Shown here one piece after another: positions 47,301 to 59,300 of a stretch of 64,000 bases of DNA. The translations under genes and the position numbers were made by a program. Origin of the DNA: Eutreptiella sp. 'Long Island Sound 2002' (Eukaryota; Euglenozoa; Euglenophyceae; Eutreptiales; Eutreptiaceae); NCBI GenBank assembly GCA_964036045.1, contig OZ038389.1, forward strand, positions 65,080,453-65,144,452. Reading direction: 5' to 3'. Within the stretch, counting starts at the first letter, position 1, and each line of letters starts with the position of its first letter. The notes beneath the pieces are model-generated. The model ran no database searches. It was given only the letters and a program-made list of their open reading frames with translations, and was not told the origin of the DNA.

Positions 47301-50300
47301 AATGCCGGCAACCCCCCCCCCCCTCCGGACCCCCTGGCCCACCCCGAAGGGGTTGGGGTCCAGAACTGAACTGAAACGCCCGGCGGGGGATGAACTGTGC
47401 AGTAAACATGCTGCAGCAGCCCGTTGGGCGCGGTTCAGCGGCACGAGGAGCAGCAGGTGGTGGTGGTGGCTGTGGTGTTGGGAGGCTCTGGTAGTCCTGC
47501 GGTGGTGTTGGACGGTCGTTCCTCTCTTCCGCCCTACATTCAGCCCCTGACCTGCACACTGCACTGCGACTGAGCGCCCCTCACCCACGGCCACGTGCGT
47601 GTTCAGGGACAGCGCTACCCTCTGGAGGCCCACTTTGTGCACTACAACTCGGCCTACGGCAGCAGCGTGGCCGAGGCCGCCGCCAGTGGCAAAGCCGATG
47701 CCCTGCTGGTCATCGGGGTGCTGTTCGAGCTGGGCCTTCAACAGGGCGAGCCCGCGGCGCTGACGGAAATCGCAAAGGGCGTTGCCGCGGCCGCCAAGGT
47801 ACACTGGGGGCTCTGGGCACGCGCACCTGGTCGCGCTGTTGTGCGGGATCGGATTCCAACGCCATCCCCCGTCGTGTACAACGCTCCCACTACTCCCCCA
47901 GTTCTGTAACCTGAATTGTCCGTCAGCAGTGAATGGGCCAGAGCCGGGAATGTCCGTTTGGTCTGCCAAAGTGTGCCAGCAAAGCAAGAGCCCTGTTGCA
48001 GGCCCGAATTGGAGAGTTGTTTGGGCATCCGTGTCGCCCCTCCTCCTCACCAAAATAGAGCGGGAACATGAGTTTACTTCAAAAGTTTTTGGGCCATTTC
48101 TGGTTTTTGAGGTTTCAGACACCCCTGCCTCAACAACAACACCCTGTCCAAGCTCAGGCCTGGTCCTAGACACCCCCCCCCCCCCCCACAACAACACCCT
48201 GTTCAACCTCAGGCCTGGTCTCGCAGATCCATCATCATGTACATTGTAGAGTGCACAGTAGCTATTTGCCAACCGCTGGCAGTTAATGGCCAATTTTTGT
48301 TCACTATGTACCGCCTACGGGTGAAGCTTCTCTTCACCAGTGACAACTTTCAGGTGGATGTATTACCGCATGATTTGAAACTTTGCGCTGTGCAGTGCCT
48401 AGCTGCCATGTGTCACTCGTAATTCGCTTATTTTTTTTTTTTGGCGTAAGTCGCGCTTTTTTGGCATAAGTCAAATGTGGGGAAGAAGATTTGAAAATGT
48501 TTGGCACGTGACTTATGCTTTTTTTGTGACGTGACCTATGCCTAAAACAAACCGCGATTTACGCTTTAAAACAAAAGTACGTGACTTACACAAAAAAAAA
48601 AACTCTCCCCCGCTTTGAAGTGCTAGGGATCCCCAAGACGGCAGGGGTTAAGTAGCCAATGTGCCCTTTTGTGGGTCACTGCTTATTTTGTCCCCTGATG
48701 TGAAGTCTTGTTGCGCCCTTAGAGCGTAGGGGTTATGTAGCCAATCTGCTTGTGGGCCATTGCTGAGGAGGACTCCCCGCCTAGAGTAGCTGAGCCGTCG
48801 GATGCCGGCACTCCGGAGCAACATACTATTGTGCCTGTCACTCCCTCCAAAGTAGCCGAGCCGTTGGGTGCCGGCATTTCTGCCCTTTTGTGGGTCATTG
48901 CTTATTTTGTTCCCTAATGTGAAGTCTTGTGGACCCCCAGAGGGTAGGGGTTATGTAGCCACACTGCTGAGGAGGACTCCCCGCCTAGAGTAGCTGAGCC
49001 GGCGGATGCCGGCACTCCAGAGCAACATACTATTGTGCCTGTCACTCCCTCCAAAGTAGCCGAGCCGTCGGGTGCCAGCATTTCCGAGGAGGAGGATACT
49101 GCTGCTACTCCTGTCAGTGTAGCACGGAAGGTTACCCATCGTATGCCTATGGATGAAACCAAGCCTCTTGTCGTGGGAGATTGGTTGAGCGACAAGGATA
49201 TTATTGCATGGCTTAACCACAAGTTGTACCGCAATGAAATCGGTGAGCCACGGGTATAGACTACTACGGTGGCATACATTGTGTCCCAGCTGAACACCAC
49301 AAAGAAGTACGAAGGTCGTCATGGAATCAATCACACAATTGGTGGTTTGGCTTGGAGGCACTGCCACATCTTTACTGTTCAGAGTGATGATTGCGAATGG
49401 TTTGTAGAGTGTCAGTTTGGGCCTTCAAAGTCTGGACTTGGGAGCCATTTCCTGATACTTCCTTGGTCCGGCCAATGTTGAAACACCTGAAGCAAAAGGG
49501 TATTTCCACACATGCTCGGGCTTTGGGTTTTCAAAAGGATGGCTGGTCATGTGGCTATATGAATCCTTGCATCTTTGTGACGAGGTTGGCCATCAGCGAA
49601 GCTTGGAAGGCATTGATATTATTTTGGCGCCTTTGCCGAAAGGATTCATCAAGCAGGCATTGCGCATCATCAATGCAGCTTCGTCTAAGTCCCCGGCACC
49701 ATCCGGAGAATGGATGGGAGGAGGGAGTCAGTTTGTGGAAGCCTGGAGAATCTCATCCTGCCCCAGCCTCCAACTCTGAGTCTCCGCCCCCATCTACTTC
49801 CCCTCTCTTTTTTGATGAAGAGGATCCTCTTTTGCAACCTGAGGGCACCTCCTCCTCGGAGCAGAAAGCTAGAGAATCTCCTACCTACCTAGCCTCCAAT
49901 TGTGAGGATGTGCCCCCACATGGGCAGCCAGTGAAGGGCCATGTTGGCGCCCCCCCAACAATCTCGCAGTCCTCTGACTCTTATAACCCCCCCCATGTGA
50001 TGACGCCCGTCCATATGTGCTCATCCGTGGGAAGCGATTTGAGGTCCCCAAGGCGTATCCAAAGGGCATAGAGGGTCGGTTGGTGAACGACCAACAATTT
50101 ATTGATGACTTGAACAAGTACCTTGTAAAGGATATCTCTGACACTTGTGCACGCAACAGCAATCTGCGTACAAAGCCGAACACAAAGTCTAATTTGATCC
50201 ACAAGTGTGTGTTCGCCGACTCCTTGTAGTTGGCTCCACGCCATTATGGTCACATGTGAAGAATGTAGTTGGCCCGAGGTCGTATCGTTGGCTTGAGCTT

Positions 50301-53300
50301 CGCAACCGGTGGCACCGGCAGCAATATAGTTTGATACTGCTTGCCAAAGGCCGAAGGGCAAAATGCATTTTCGTTTGCGATCATGATGAGCACCGCATAT
50401 GGGTGTGCTCCAACATTATTTCCTTCTTTCCGCCATCTGCAAGCGATGAGTATAAAAACCACCCTTCACGCCACAGCTCCATTGCTTTACCTGTGCCGGA
50501 GGTACCCCAAATGTCCGTGGGGGCTATATGCTTCACCTCCTCCGGTAGCAATGGTGGTTGTTGGGTTTTTTCTAGGCAACCTCCTTTTTCTTTTCTTTTT
50601 TTCGAAAAAAAATTTTCCATACGCGACGTCCGCCAAAAAAATTTATACAGCTTATGCCTAAAAAAAGGTTTTAGTCGGAAAAAACATACGACTTGCGCCA
50701 AAAAAAAAAAACGCAACTACCGCTTATTTCCGCAATCAAGCTACACTTTCCTCGGCGGCCATCTCCAACAGCGGTCTGCGGATTAGTTGGGGGAGGCGTG
50801 GGAGACGCGGTAGTGTTTTTTTTTTCTGCATCAAGCCCCCCCCCCCATTTCTGTTGCAGACCCCATCTCCGTTGCACACGAATGTGAGGCTCAGCGACAT
50901 CTTCGAGACCGTGGGCTCGTACTATGCGTACGGAGGCAGCCTCACGACCCCTGGATGCAATGAGATCGTGACGTGGATTGTGATGGAGACCCCGCGGGTC
51001 GTGACCCAGGGCACTCTGGACAAGTTCAAGGTGCCCTGCTGCTCGTGCTGCGTGCTACTCGTCAACGACCTCGCTGATCCCCCTGATCCTGCTTCTGTGG
51101 GAAGGCTTTCCGGTGGCACCAGCAGCATGCCCATGGCAATGCGCCTCGAGGGTTGGGTACCAGAGTCATGGGGAAGGCGCAGATTGCCTGAATGAGGGGT
51201 GAAGCACAGTGTCATGGAGGAGTCCATTGTTTTTTGTGAAGGACTGTCCGGAATTGAGGGTTTTTTTCGTTGCCGAAGAACCAACTTTGCGGTTACCAGT
51301 CAACCGCCAGCAGTTGACCACCAACTGCTGGCGGTTGCCGGCTGATTTTTTGGAGTAACCACCAACTGCCATCGCCAACCGCTGTGGGGCCGGGCCAGGC
51401 GCTGTTGTTTGACTGCCGCTATTGTTTTCCTTCCTGCATGAGGACAGTGCAGTTGGGCTTCTGGCAACAGTCTTGCCACTGGGCGCCTCAACTTCGCAAT
51501 TCTGGACCCAGCAGCATTTTTCTAGGGTTTACTGGTGGCTTCTGCATTGTGGGCGCGCCTCGCTTGCACCTGTGCCGCAGCTGCTTCGGCGGCGCGATGT
51601 CCCAGGCCTTGCCCGAACCTCGTGCCCTGTTGCCCGGGGGCAAGTGGGCCCATCCCCAGGGCCTGCCCACGCACCCGCGGCGCGCTGGAGGCGTTCTCAG
51701 TGTTGCAGAGTGGCTTGGGTGCCGAGTCGGCCGAGAAGTCGACTTTTCAAAGGCGCGGGCGGCGGGGCAGGGGTTACAATAGAGCAGCCCCAAAATGGGG
51801 GGATGGGGGGGCAATGGGCCGGGGCCATTAATTAGTCATTGTGAAATCCGGCGCCGAAGATATTTATTCTTCAGTCAAACGTGGTGAAGTATTTGCCAGT
51901 CCCTTGGGCCTCTCGGCATTTTTGCTGTCGAAGTGTGTCATCCGTTATTGCGGCCTCATTGTTTCTTTGTTGGCCCGCGTCGTTGTCGTTGCACAGGACA
52001 TTGGGAGCAATGGGGCATATCTTCCAGTCTCCCACTCCCCCTGGTTCCCCTCCGCCCGCCCGTCTTCCTGCCCCACACCCGCAGAACTGACTCCCCCACA
52101 ACCCACAACCAGCAGGTCACACAACAGACATTTCACTGTGCAAGACAGACACGCCACTGGTGTCTGTACCCATCTGTCTCTCAGTCAGGCCTTTGCTTTG
52201 TGGAGGCGTACACCCCCCCAGGAGGGGGCTGCCTGCCATCAGGAACGTGGGTGCCTCTTTCACTTTGGACCCCTCCCCCCCATTGGGTTAGGCCAAGTGT
52301 TGGGGGGTGGGTGGGCAGGGGGCGGGGGAAGGTGATGGGTTTGTTGGTCCCTATTTTCAAGGTGCCGGAAGAAGATTTGCTTCACATTTTATTCACTCTG
52401 AGGACTTAGTGGGTGGGTGCCTGCCGCCTTGGCTGAGCCCCCAGCACCCCAATGGTCCAAAATGTTTGTGTGGTTTCATCGATGGTTCGTGCCAAAGGCG
52501 CGAGGAATTTTTTTTTGTTCTCCGTGTCGCAGGCCTTCCAAGAAACGCCACGTCAGGATACTCTGAAGTTTGAGAAGTGGATGCAGATGTTCATTGGGGT
52601 TGCGAAACCAGCCGCCAGAGGGGAGGGGGGGGGGGGGCAAGTGGTGTGCCTCAAGCCAAACAGTGGGCGCCTGCCTTTTTCATCTCATCCCACGCTGCCC
52701 CCCCCCCCCCGTGGCTAAGGCAAGGCCTGCACTCGGTATCACTCGCTCGCTTCGTATACAGAACTCAGCAAGTGTGGTGTACAGTGTCCGGTGCGTCCGG
52801 GGTCTGACTCGGTAGGACTCAGCTCCTGCGGATCACGCCTGCCTTGGCGGACGCCAGTGGCAAGCGCTGGTCTGGAGGCGTCAGGCAAAGGGGTGTGTGC
52901 TGTGTCCTGTGCACTGCAGTATTAGGACACTGCCCAAAGCCGGGGAACCGATCGGAAGCTCCTCCTCTCGATGCTGCTCTTTTCGTAGGCTGCCACCGCC
53001 AACCCCCCGGAGACCGCGGTGTCAGCTCATGGGCACGCGGGGCTCATTGCGGATTTGGGCAACTACCGTCCGCTGCAGCCCAAAGGCCAGCGGACCGTGT
53101 ACTCGACCAGTGGGACCACCACAGCCTGCACGGTGGTTGTGGAGCCCTCGGTCACTTGTGCAGGTTTGGCTCGCCGCGTTTTTGTGTGTGGAGCTTGGCT
53201 GGCGGCCCATCTGATCGCATGCCTCTGAGCCGCCCCACCCCCACCGCACCTCCACATTGGATGCCCTGCAGAGGCTGTTGCTCAATGCTGACAAGCCCCG

Positions 53301-56300
53301 CCCCCCCTCCCCCGTTCCCCACGATGGATGGGTGGGTGGTTGCAGAGCAGTGCGTTGGCGTGCTTGCGTTCCGTTTTTTTCGGTTTGGCAAACTCCTTCA
53401 AAGTAGGTGGCCCACACATGTGAGGGCGAACCGGCAGATTTCAGTGGTTCGGAGCGGTCCACACGCCTGCCATGTAGCCCCAACGAGCACTTCGGAACTC
53501 GGCCAAAGCTCTGATTGGGGATCCACCGTTGAATAACGGCGATATCAGCACAATACTGAAAACCGCAGTGTAGCAAGAGACGACTTCCCTGGCGGGCTAC
53601 GGCGATAGGTGATAAGAAAGACGAGGACCATGGCTGTGGCCGGCCATCGGGGTACCTATGCATCGCATGTACAGCCTCACGGGGACCTCTGCATGCGAAG
53701 TCCCGTGCCGTGCTGTGCTGTGCCCCAGTGCCTGAGGAGTGCCTTGGCACAGGCCAGACCAGTGTGGCACGCTCGCTCACAATGCAGTTGATGGCCTTGG
53801 GACAGCGGTGATACATCCACGCAGGAGCCTGGGAGGTTGTCTTATCTTGTCCTCCGTGACTGGAGGTCTCCAAGTTGGCAAGTGGTCGTCTGCTTTGGAG
53901 TGCATGTGCTGCACACAGCGGAGATCTGCTGGCTGATCTCTTCATCCAGGGTGCCAGACAGCACGTGGCTGTTGGTCACTTGGGGCAGCTGAAAATGTTT
54001 TTGTTGGGCAGGGGGTTAAAGAGCCCCCGAATGTTTTGTTTGGGTGGGGGGGGGTCCCAGAAAGGGGCTCTTTGGGCCGGCCCTATGTGAGAGCCCCTTT
54101 CTGTGCGCAGTACATCATACAGGGGATGGGCGACCGGATGACCACTGATAATTCTTGGCGTGCTCTCAATGACCGCTGTTAATTGACGGAAGGTCTTGGA
54201 TGACTGGTGTGATTCCCAGAGAGTTTTGACTAACTGCTGTTAACTGCGAGGGAGGGTTGTGGATGATTATTGTTAATTCTGGGAGGGGTTCCCCCCAGAG
54301 GAAAGAACCCCGCCCCCCCCTGAGGAGTGTAGGAATGCCAACCAGAGGCCCCCTAGAGTGCAGATTCACGCTCAAAAGTGTAGGAATACCCTGAGAGTGC
54401 AGGAAAATCTTGCCCTTGCCACAGGTATACCCCTTCCAGTGCAGGCATGCCCCCCATCCGGACAGGGCAGGACATCTCCCCAAAGTGCAGCAATACCCAC
54501 CAAGTGAAAGGGCAACAAAAATGTTTGTCCAACAAAATATTTGGCAGTTTTGGGCTCAGACCGATGACAAAAGGGCTATTTGGGTACTGGCCCAAAGTGC
54601 CCCCTTCGTGGGAGGGAGGGTCTCTGGTAAATGGGCTGTTTCAGCAGCCAGCCAAAAAACAGCCCCAACCCAAGGTGGAGGGGGTTGCAAACAAAGGGCC
54701 ATGCTAAGGGCTCCGCCCCCCCAACATTTAATTTTTCGCCCTTGGCTTGATGAGGGGGCTGGTACCCCATCACTCTGCCTCTGCACACAGGCTTGATCTA
54801 GGGCCCAGGGCAGAGCAGCAGGGGCCCGGGGCAGAGCAGCAGATGAAGGCTCAAGCCACACAGGAAGCCACCACGACAATGAGTTGCGAGCAGCAAGCGC
54901 CAAATATACACATTGCACGCAGCCTCATTCGCTCCCTCCCTCCCTCCCTCCCTCCCTCCCTCCCTCCCTCCCTCCCCTGCTTCTCTCCCTTTCTCGCTCT
55001 CCCGCTTTTTCTCTTCTCCCTCTCTGTCCCTTGCTCACTTCGCAGTGGATACACACGGGAGCAAAGGCCATGGAGAATGGTCGTATGACCAATGTACTGC
55101 CACTGGGCCCTCATACTGGTCTGCCACATGTTCGAGTGGTACCGAGGGGTCTCCAATCGACATCTGTGGGGCAGTGAGACTGAACGGCGCCCCATCGCTG
55201 AGAGTCACCCGATGGGACCTCGAAAGAGATGTGAACATTCTGAACAACGGCCACACCATTCAGGTCTGCTGGCCACAACAGTGGGGGGGGGGGGGCGGGT
55301 GTTTGGGGGGGTGCATGGAATGGGGCGGACTAGGCCTGTGAGGGTCGTCTGTTGTGCAATGGACTCCCTTCGTAACAGTCCTACAGTACCACATTAGAGG
55401 GTCTGTGGGTCTGGGGGGCGGTTTCTTGTTGTTTTTTTTAGGACCCCCCACCCCCGCCCCCTGGGCCGCACCCACCGTCGGTTGCCTGCCAACCGCCGTC
55501 GATGGGCAGCCAGTCCAGAGACCAACAACCAGACGCAGTTCCCCCCACCCCCCGCCCCCAACCCCTGCTCCCCTGTTCCGCGTCCCGCTGTCACCCAGTG
55601 GCCCAGACCATTCCTTCACTAAACAACTCAGCGCCAATTTTTTTGGGGGGTCCCAGACCACCCCCCTCCCCCTTGGACCCACACCTCCCCTTTAGTGATT
55701 GGGGCAGAACTTGTCTGGGCCTTTGGGCAAACGAAAATTTTTTTCCGGCGCCTTCGGCACAGGTCCATTTGGGACAAAACTTTTCTTCAGCGCCGATCAA
55801 AACTCAGGATCAGTGGGGGGGGGGACCCGTCCATTCACCCATTCACCCCCCCGCATTCCCACTGGAGCCCCCAATGGGGCACATGCACGTCCCCTTGCAC
55901 ACATACGCCTATTGCCCGCAGGGGCACGGGTACCGCTTTCCAACCCCGTTCCTGAGAGTCCCCATGCCACACATGTCCCCCGCATACCGCACCCGCACAC
56001 CAATGTGCCCTCCCCCCCTCCAGACTCCCCCCTCTCCCTCACCAACTTTTTTTTTTTTGGGGAGTGGGAGAAAATGAAGTGGAACTGAAGGGCACATTTG
56101 TTTGGGCCAGTTGTGGTACACAAGTTTTGGGTCCCAGATACCCCCCCCCCCCCCCACAACACCCCCTTCAAGGACAGCCCTGGGGGTTGGGAGTGGGGGG
56201 TCAGGGGAGGGAGCCGGGGGGATCCAGAGGCATTGTGTGCCTTGTAATCCGAGGGGTCAGCTCTGATGCAATGCCCTGTGCCCAGAGCCCCGCCGCCCCC

Positions 56301-59300
56301 GCGCCATTCCAAAGTCCTCCCAACCGCATGTATTGCCGAGATTTTGTATGACTGCCATTTTCAGGTATCGGGTCATGGGGCGCGCTGGGTCTCCTGGTGC
56401 GAGGGTTTGGCAATGTCCCCTGCTCCTGTGGATGCTCGTGGACGCTCTACTACTCTCATACCTGCATCCCACCACACCACATTGGGGGATCTGCATTAGT
56501 GGCACATATCACATCTATTTTTGGCAGTAAAAGCCCTCGGACTCTCTGTTTGTCTGTCTGTCTGTCTGTCTGTCACACACACACACACACAGGCCTCAGA
56601 AATACCCGTTTCCGGAACGTTACCGTGCACTTATCCGAAATGGGCTGATTTAGGAAAAATGGGGGAAAATGGGGAAAAGTGTGGGAAATTGTGGATGCTC
56701 GATGCAAAATTGGGGAGTTTTGGGGCTAAAACGGTCAAAAAACATGGTTTTGATTGGCAACAAGGCTATGGGGGGGTGCATTGGCGAAAGCTCCCAAGAA
56801 AAAATGGGTAAAAATGGGTAAAAATGGGGAAACCAAACCAGTTCACCCTAGCCCCACACTTTTTGTTATTTGCCCCCACCTCCCCCCATAACACCCCATT
56901 CCCCCCCATTTCCTCCCATTTCTCCCTCATTTCCCCCCATTTCCCCCCATTTCCCCCCATTTTTCCTGGTACTGAGTACATTATGGGTACGTTGTTGGGT
57001 ATATTACCACCCACCTCGTCCGGGTATTTCTGAGGCCTGCACACACACACACACACACACACGTGCACACAGGCACACCTCCACACGCGCGCACCCACGC
57101 ACCCCACCCCCCCACACACACACAGCGACACCCACAAAGAAGTCGTCAGTATGGCATCCACTTGCCTCCTCGTTGCGGCCAATGGGTCTCCGTTGGTCTG
57201 GCGCGCACACACCTACACACAGGCACACGCACACACACCGCCGCTGCCCCACACTTGGACGCTGATGCTAACGGCAGGTGAACATGATATCAAACAACCC
57301 CATGACTGATGTGGGGACGCTGCACGCTACCGTGGGCCGTGGGAGCAGCGGCGCTATTCAGTGGGTGTTGGAGCAGGTTCATTTCCACTGGGGCCGGACA
57401 GGACTCACCAACGAGGGCAGTGAGCACTATGTGCAGGTCCGCATGCCCCTCGTGCTCTGCCAGCGCTGGTGCCTCTTCCTACTTCTCTACTGAACGAATG
57501 GCTGTGGTATCGTCCCGTACCGCCTTTTTCTGTGGCACCGCGGCGGATGAGGGACGGACGAGGCAGCACCCCTGAGCCCACAACAGGGGCTTTGTACACA
57601 ACGGGCTCGACTCCTCAGGCTGAGACGCCCCCCCCCCCAAAAAAAATAACAGTGGCCAGAGGCCCCATTTGGGTGATGACCCGGTTGCGGGAGGAAGAGG
57701 GTATCAACTGCAGCGGGGCGGGCTGTTTGTGAAAGGCGCCTGGGGTCGAGTCTTGGGCCCTTGACGCGCTTTGCTTTCTCTCTTGTGCCTGCGTGTGCCA
57801 CTTGTTGTGCCGACAGTGTCACCACCGCCACATGCGTGACAGTCCACACGTCACCAGCTGGAGGGGGGGGTGGTCAGGGTGAGGGGTCAGTGGTTGTCCT
57901 GTGTGCACACACCCCAAGAAGCACCGTACACTCTATCATCTGAGCAACATGTGATGGACATGCAAATGCGTAAATGGCCGTTGTTGTGGGACGCTTCCAC
58001 AGACAAAAAGTTCCTTTGGGTGTGTTGGGCGCCTCTGACCAAGTCAGGCCCAAGCCCGGCGACCTTTGGTGACTGTGGCCAGAGGCCAAGGCCGGGGGGG
58101 GGGGGGTCCGCGTCCCCAGACCAGAGGAGTTGAGCCCCCCCCCCCCCATCCCCCGTTGGGACTGATTTTGTTGTCAGTGCCACAGGAGGGGAGGCAACAT
58201 CACCAACCACAACGCTGACGCCACTTGGAACAGACACCCCCTGCCACACCCCAACAACAACGGCATCAACACCAACCACAACGCCAACGCCACAGCAACA
58301 CCGAAACCAGCAGATGGCAGCCCAGGACAGCCCAGGGCAGCCCAGAGAACATGCCCAACAGAAAGTTGAGAGGGGATGGGGGGAGGCCGCGGGGGGAGGA
58401 CTCCCCCCTTGCCCCATCTGCGGGGATGTGTACGAAGGGGAACTAGCCCCGGTCCTGAACCCTTAGTCTGACGGCGGGTGCTATGTGCATGGTCTACCAC
58501 CGCCGCGCCAGCTAAGGCCTTCATGCCAGCAAACAGCATGAAACTACGCCCAGGACAGACTGGGATATGTAGGCCAGCAGAACCACCAACACCAAGTACA
58601 CCGACACCAACAAGGAGCCCCCTGGAGCCACAGCCTTCTTCCAGGGGAAGGAGGGGACAGGGCGCAACGGCCACCACCCTCCCCGCCTGCACCCCCCCCT
58701 CCTTCTCCCCTACCCCCTCCCCACAGCAACACGTTGTCCCGCCGCCCCTTACCCCCAGGACAGGACAAATTGGGAGCCCGGATAGGGAAACACAAGGGGA
58801 GGTAAAAGAGCAGGGCGGACCGTGCTCACCAAAATTGGTGCAGAGCGCAGAAGGAGGCAAAGGAAAGGACAAAAGGAAAATAGTCATTGTGGTTGTTAGA
58901 AGCCCCTGTCAGGAAAACTATCCTGCAGATGCACACACCGGCGCGCACAAGTCAGTGCTGGAGTTGGCAAACCTAGCATGGAAGGGCATCCAAGGGCTCC
59001 GTTGACACGACCAAAACACTTTCGGACCGACAGAGGGTCAGAATGTGCAAGGGTGAGAGGCCAATAGGCGCCGCCAAAGGCAAACAAATTAACACCATGG
59101 CCTCGTCCCCCCCCCCCCCCCAGTGGCTTTGCACTTGGGCCGGCACCATCCGCCACACCATCTCGCAGGCACCCCCAGTGGATTGCGACATCACTATGGG
59201 GCACCTTGGGGGGTTGGTGGGGGGGGGCTAGCACTGAAGGCAGGGACAGGGCATGCCATGAGCGTCTGCTGGGTCACACACGCAATGAAGGGGCTGGGGA

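Larger units (their letters stand above)
48431..50711 (+). mobile_element. DNA transposon copy 2 with terminal inverted repeats
   Basis: Left terminus T12 then GGCGTAAGTCG (48431-48453); right terminus CGACTTGCGCC then A12 (50689-50711). They are inverted repeats with one mismatch over 23 bp, and both ends carry further degenerate CGACTTACGCC/T-run motifs. It is 2,281 bp, in the intron between exons C and D of unit 5 and in the same orientation as copy 1. The contents are broken coding segments, so it is probably non-autonomous now. MULE-like elements often carry C48 proteases, but no transposase was recognised. Confidence 0.65.
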
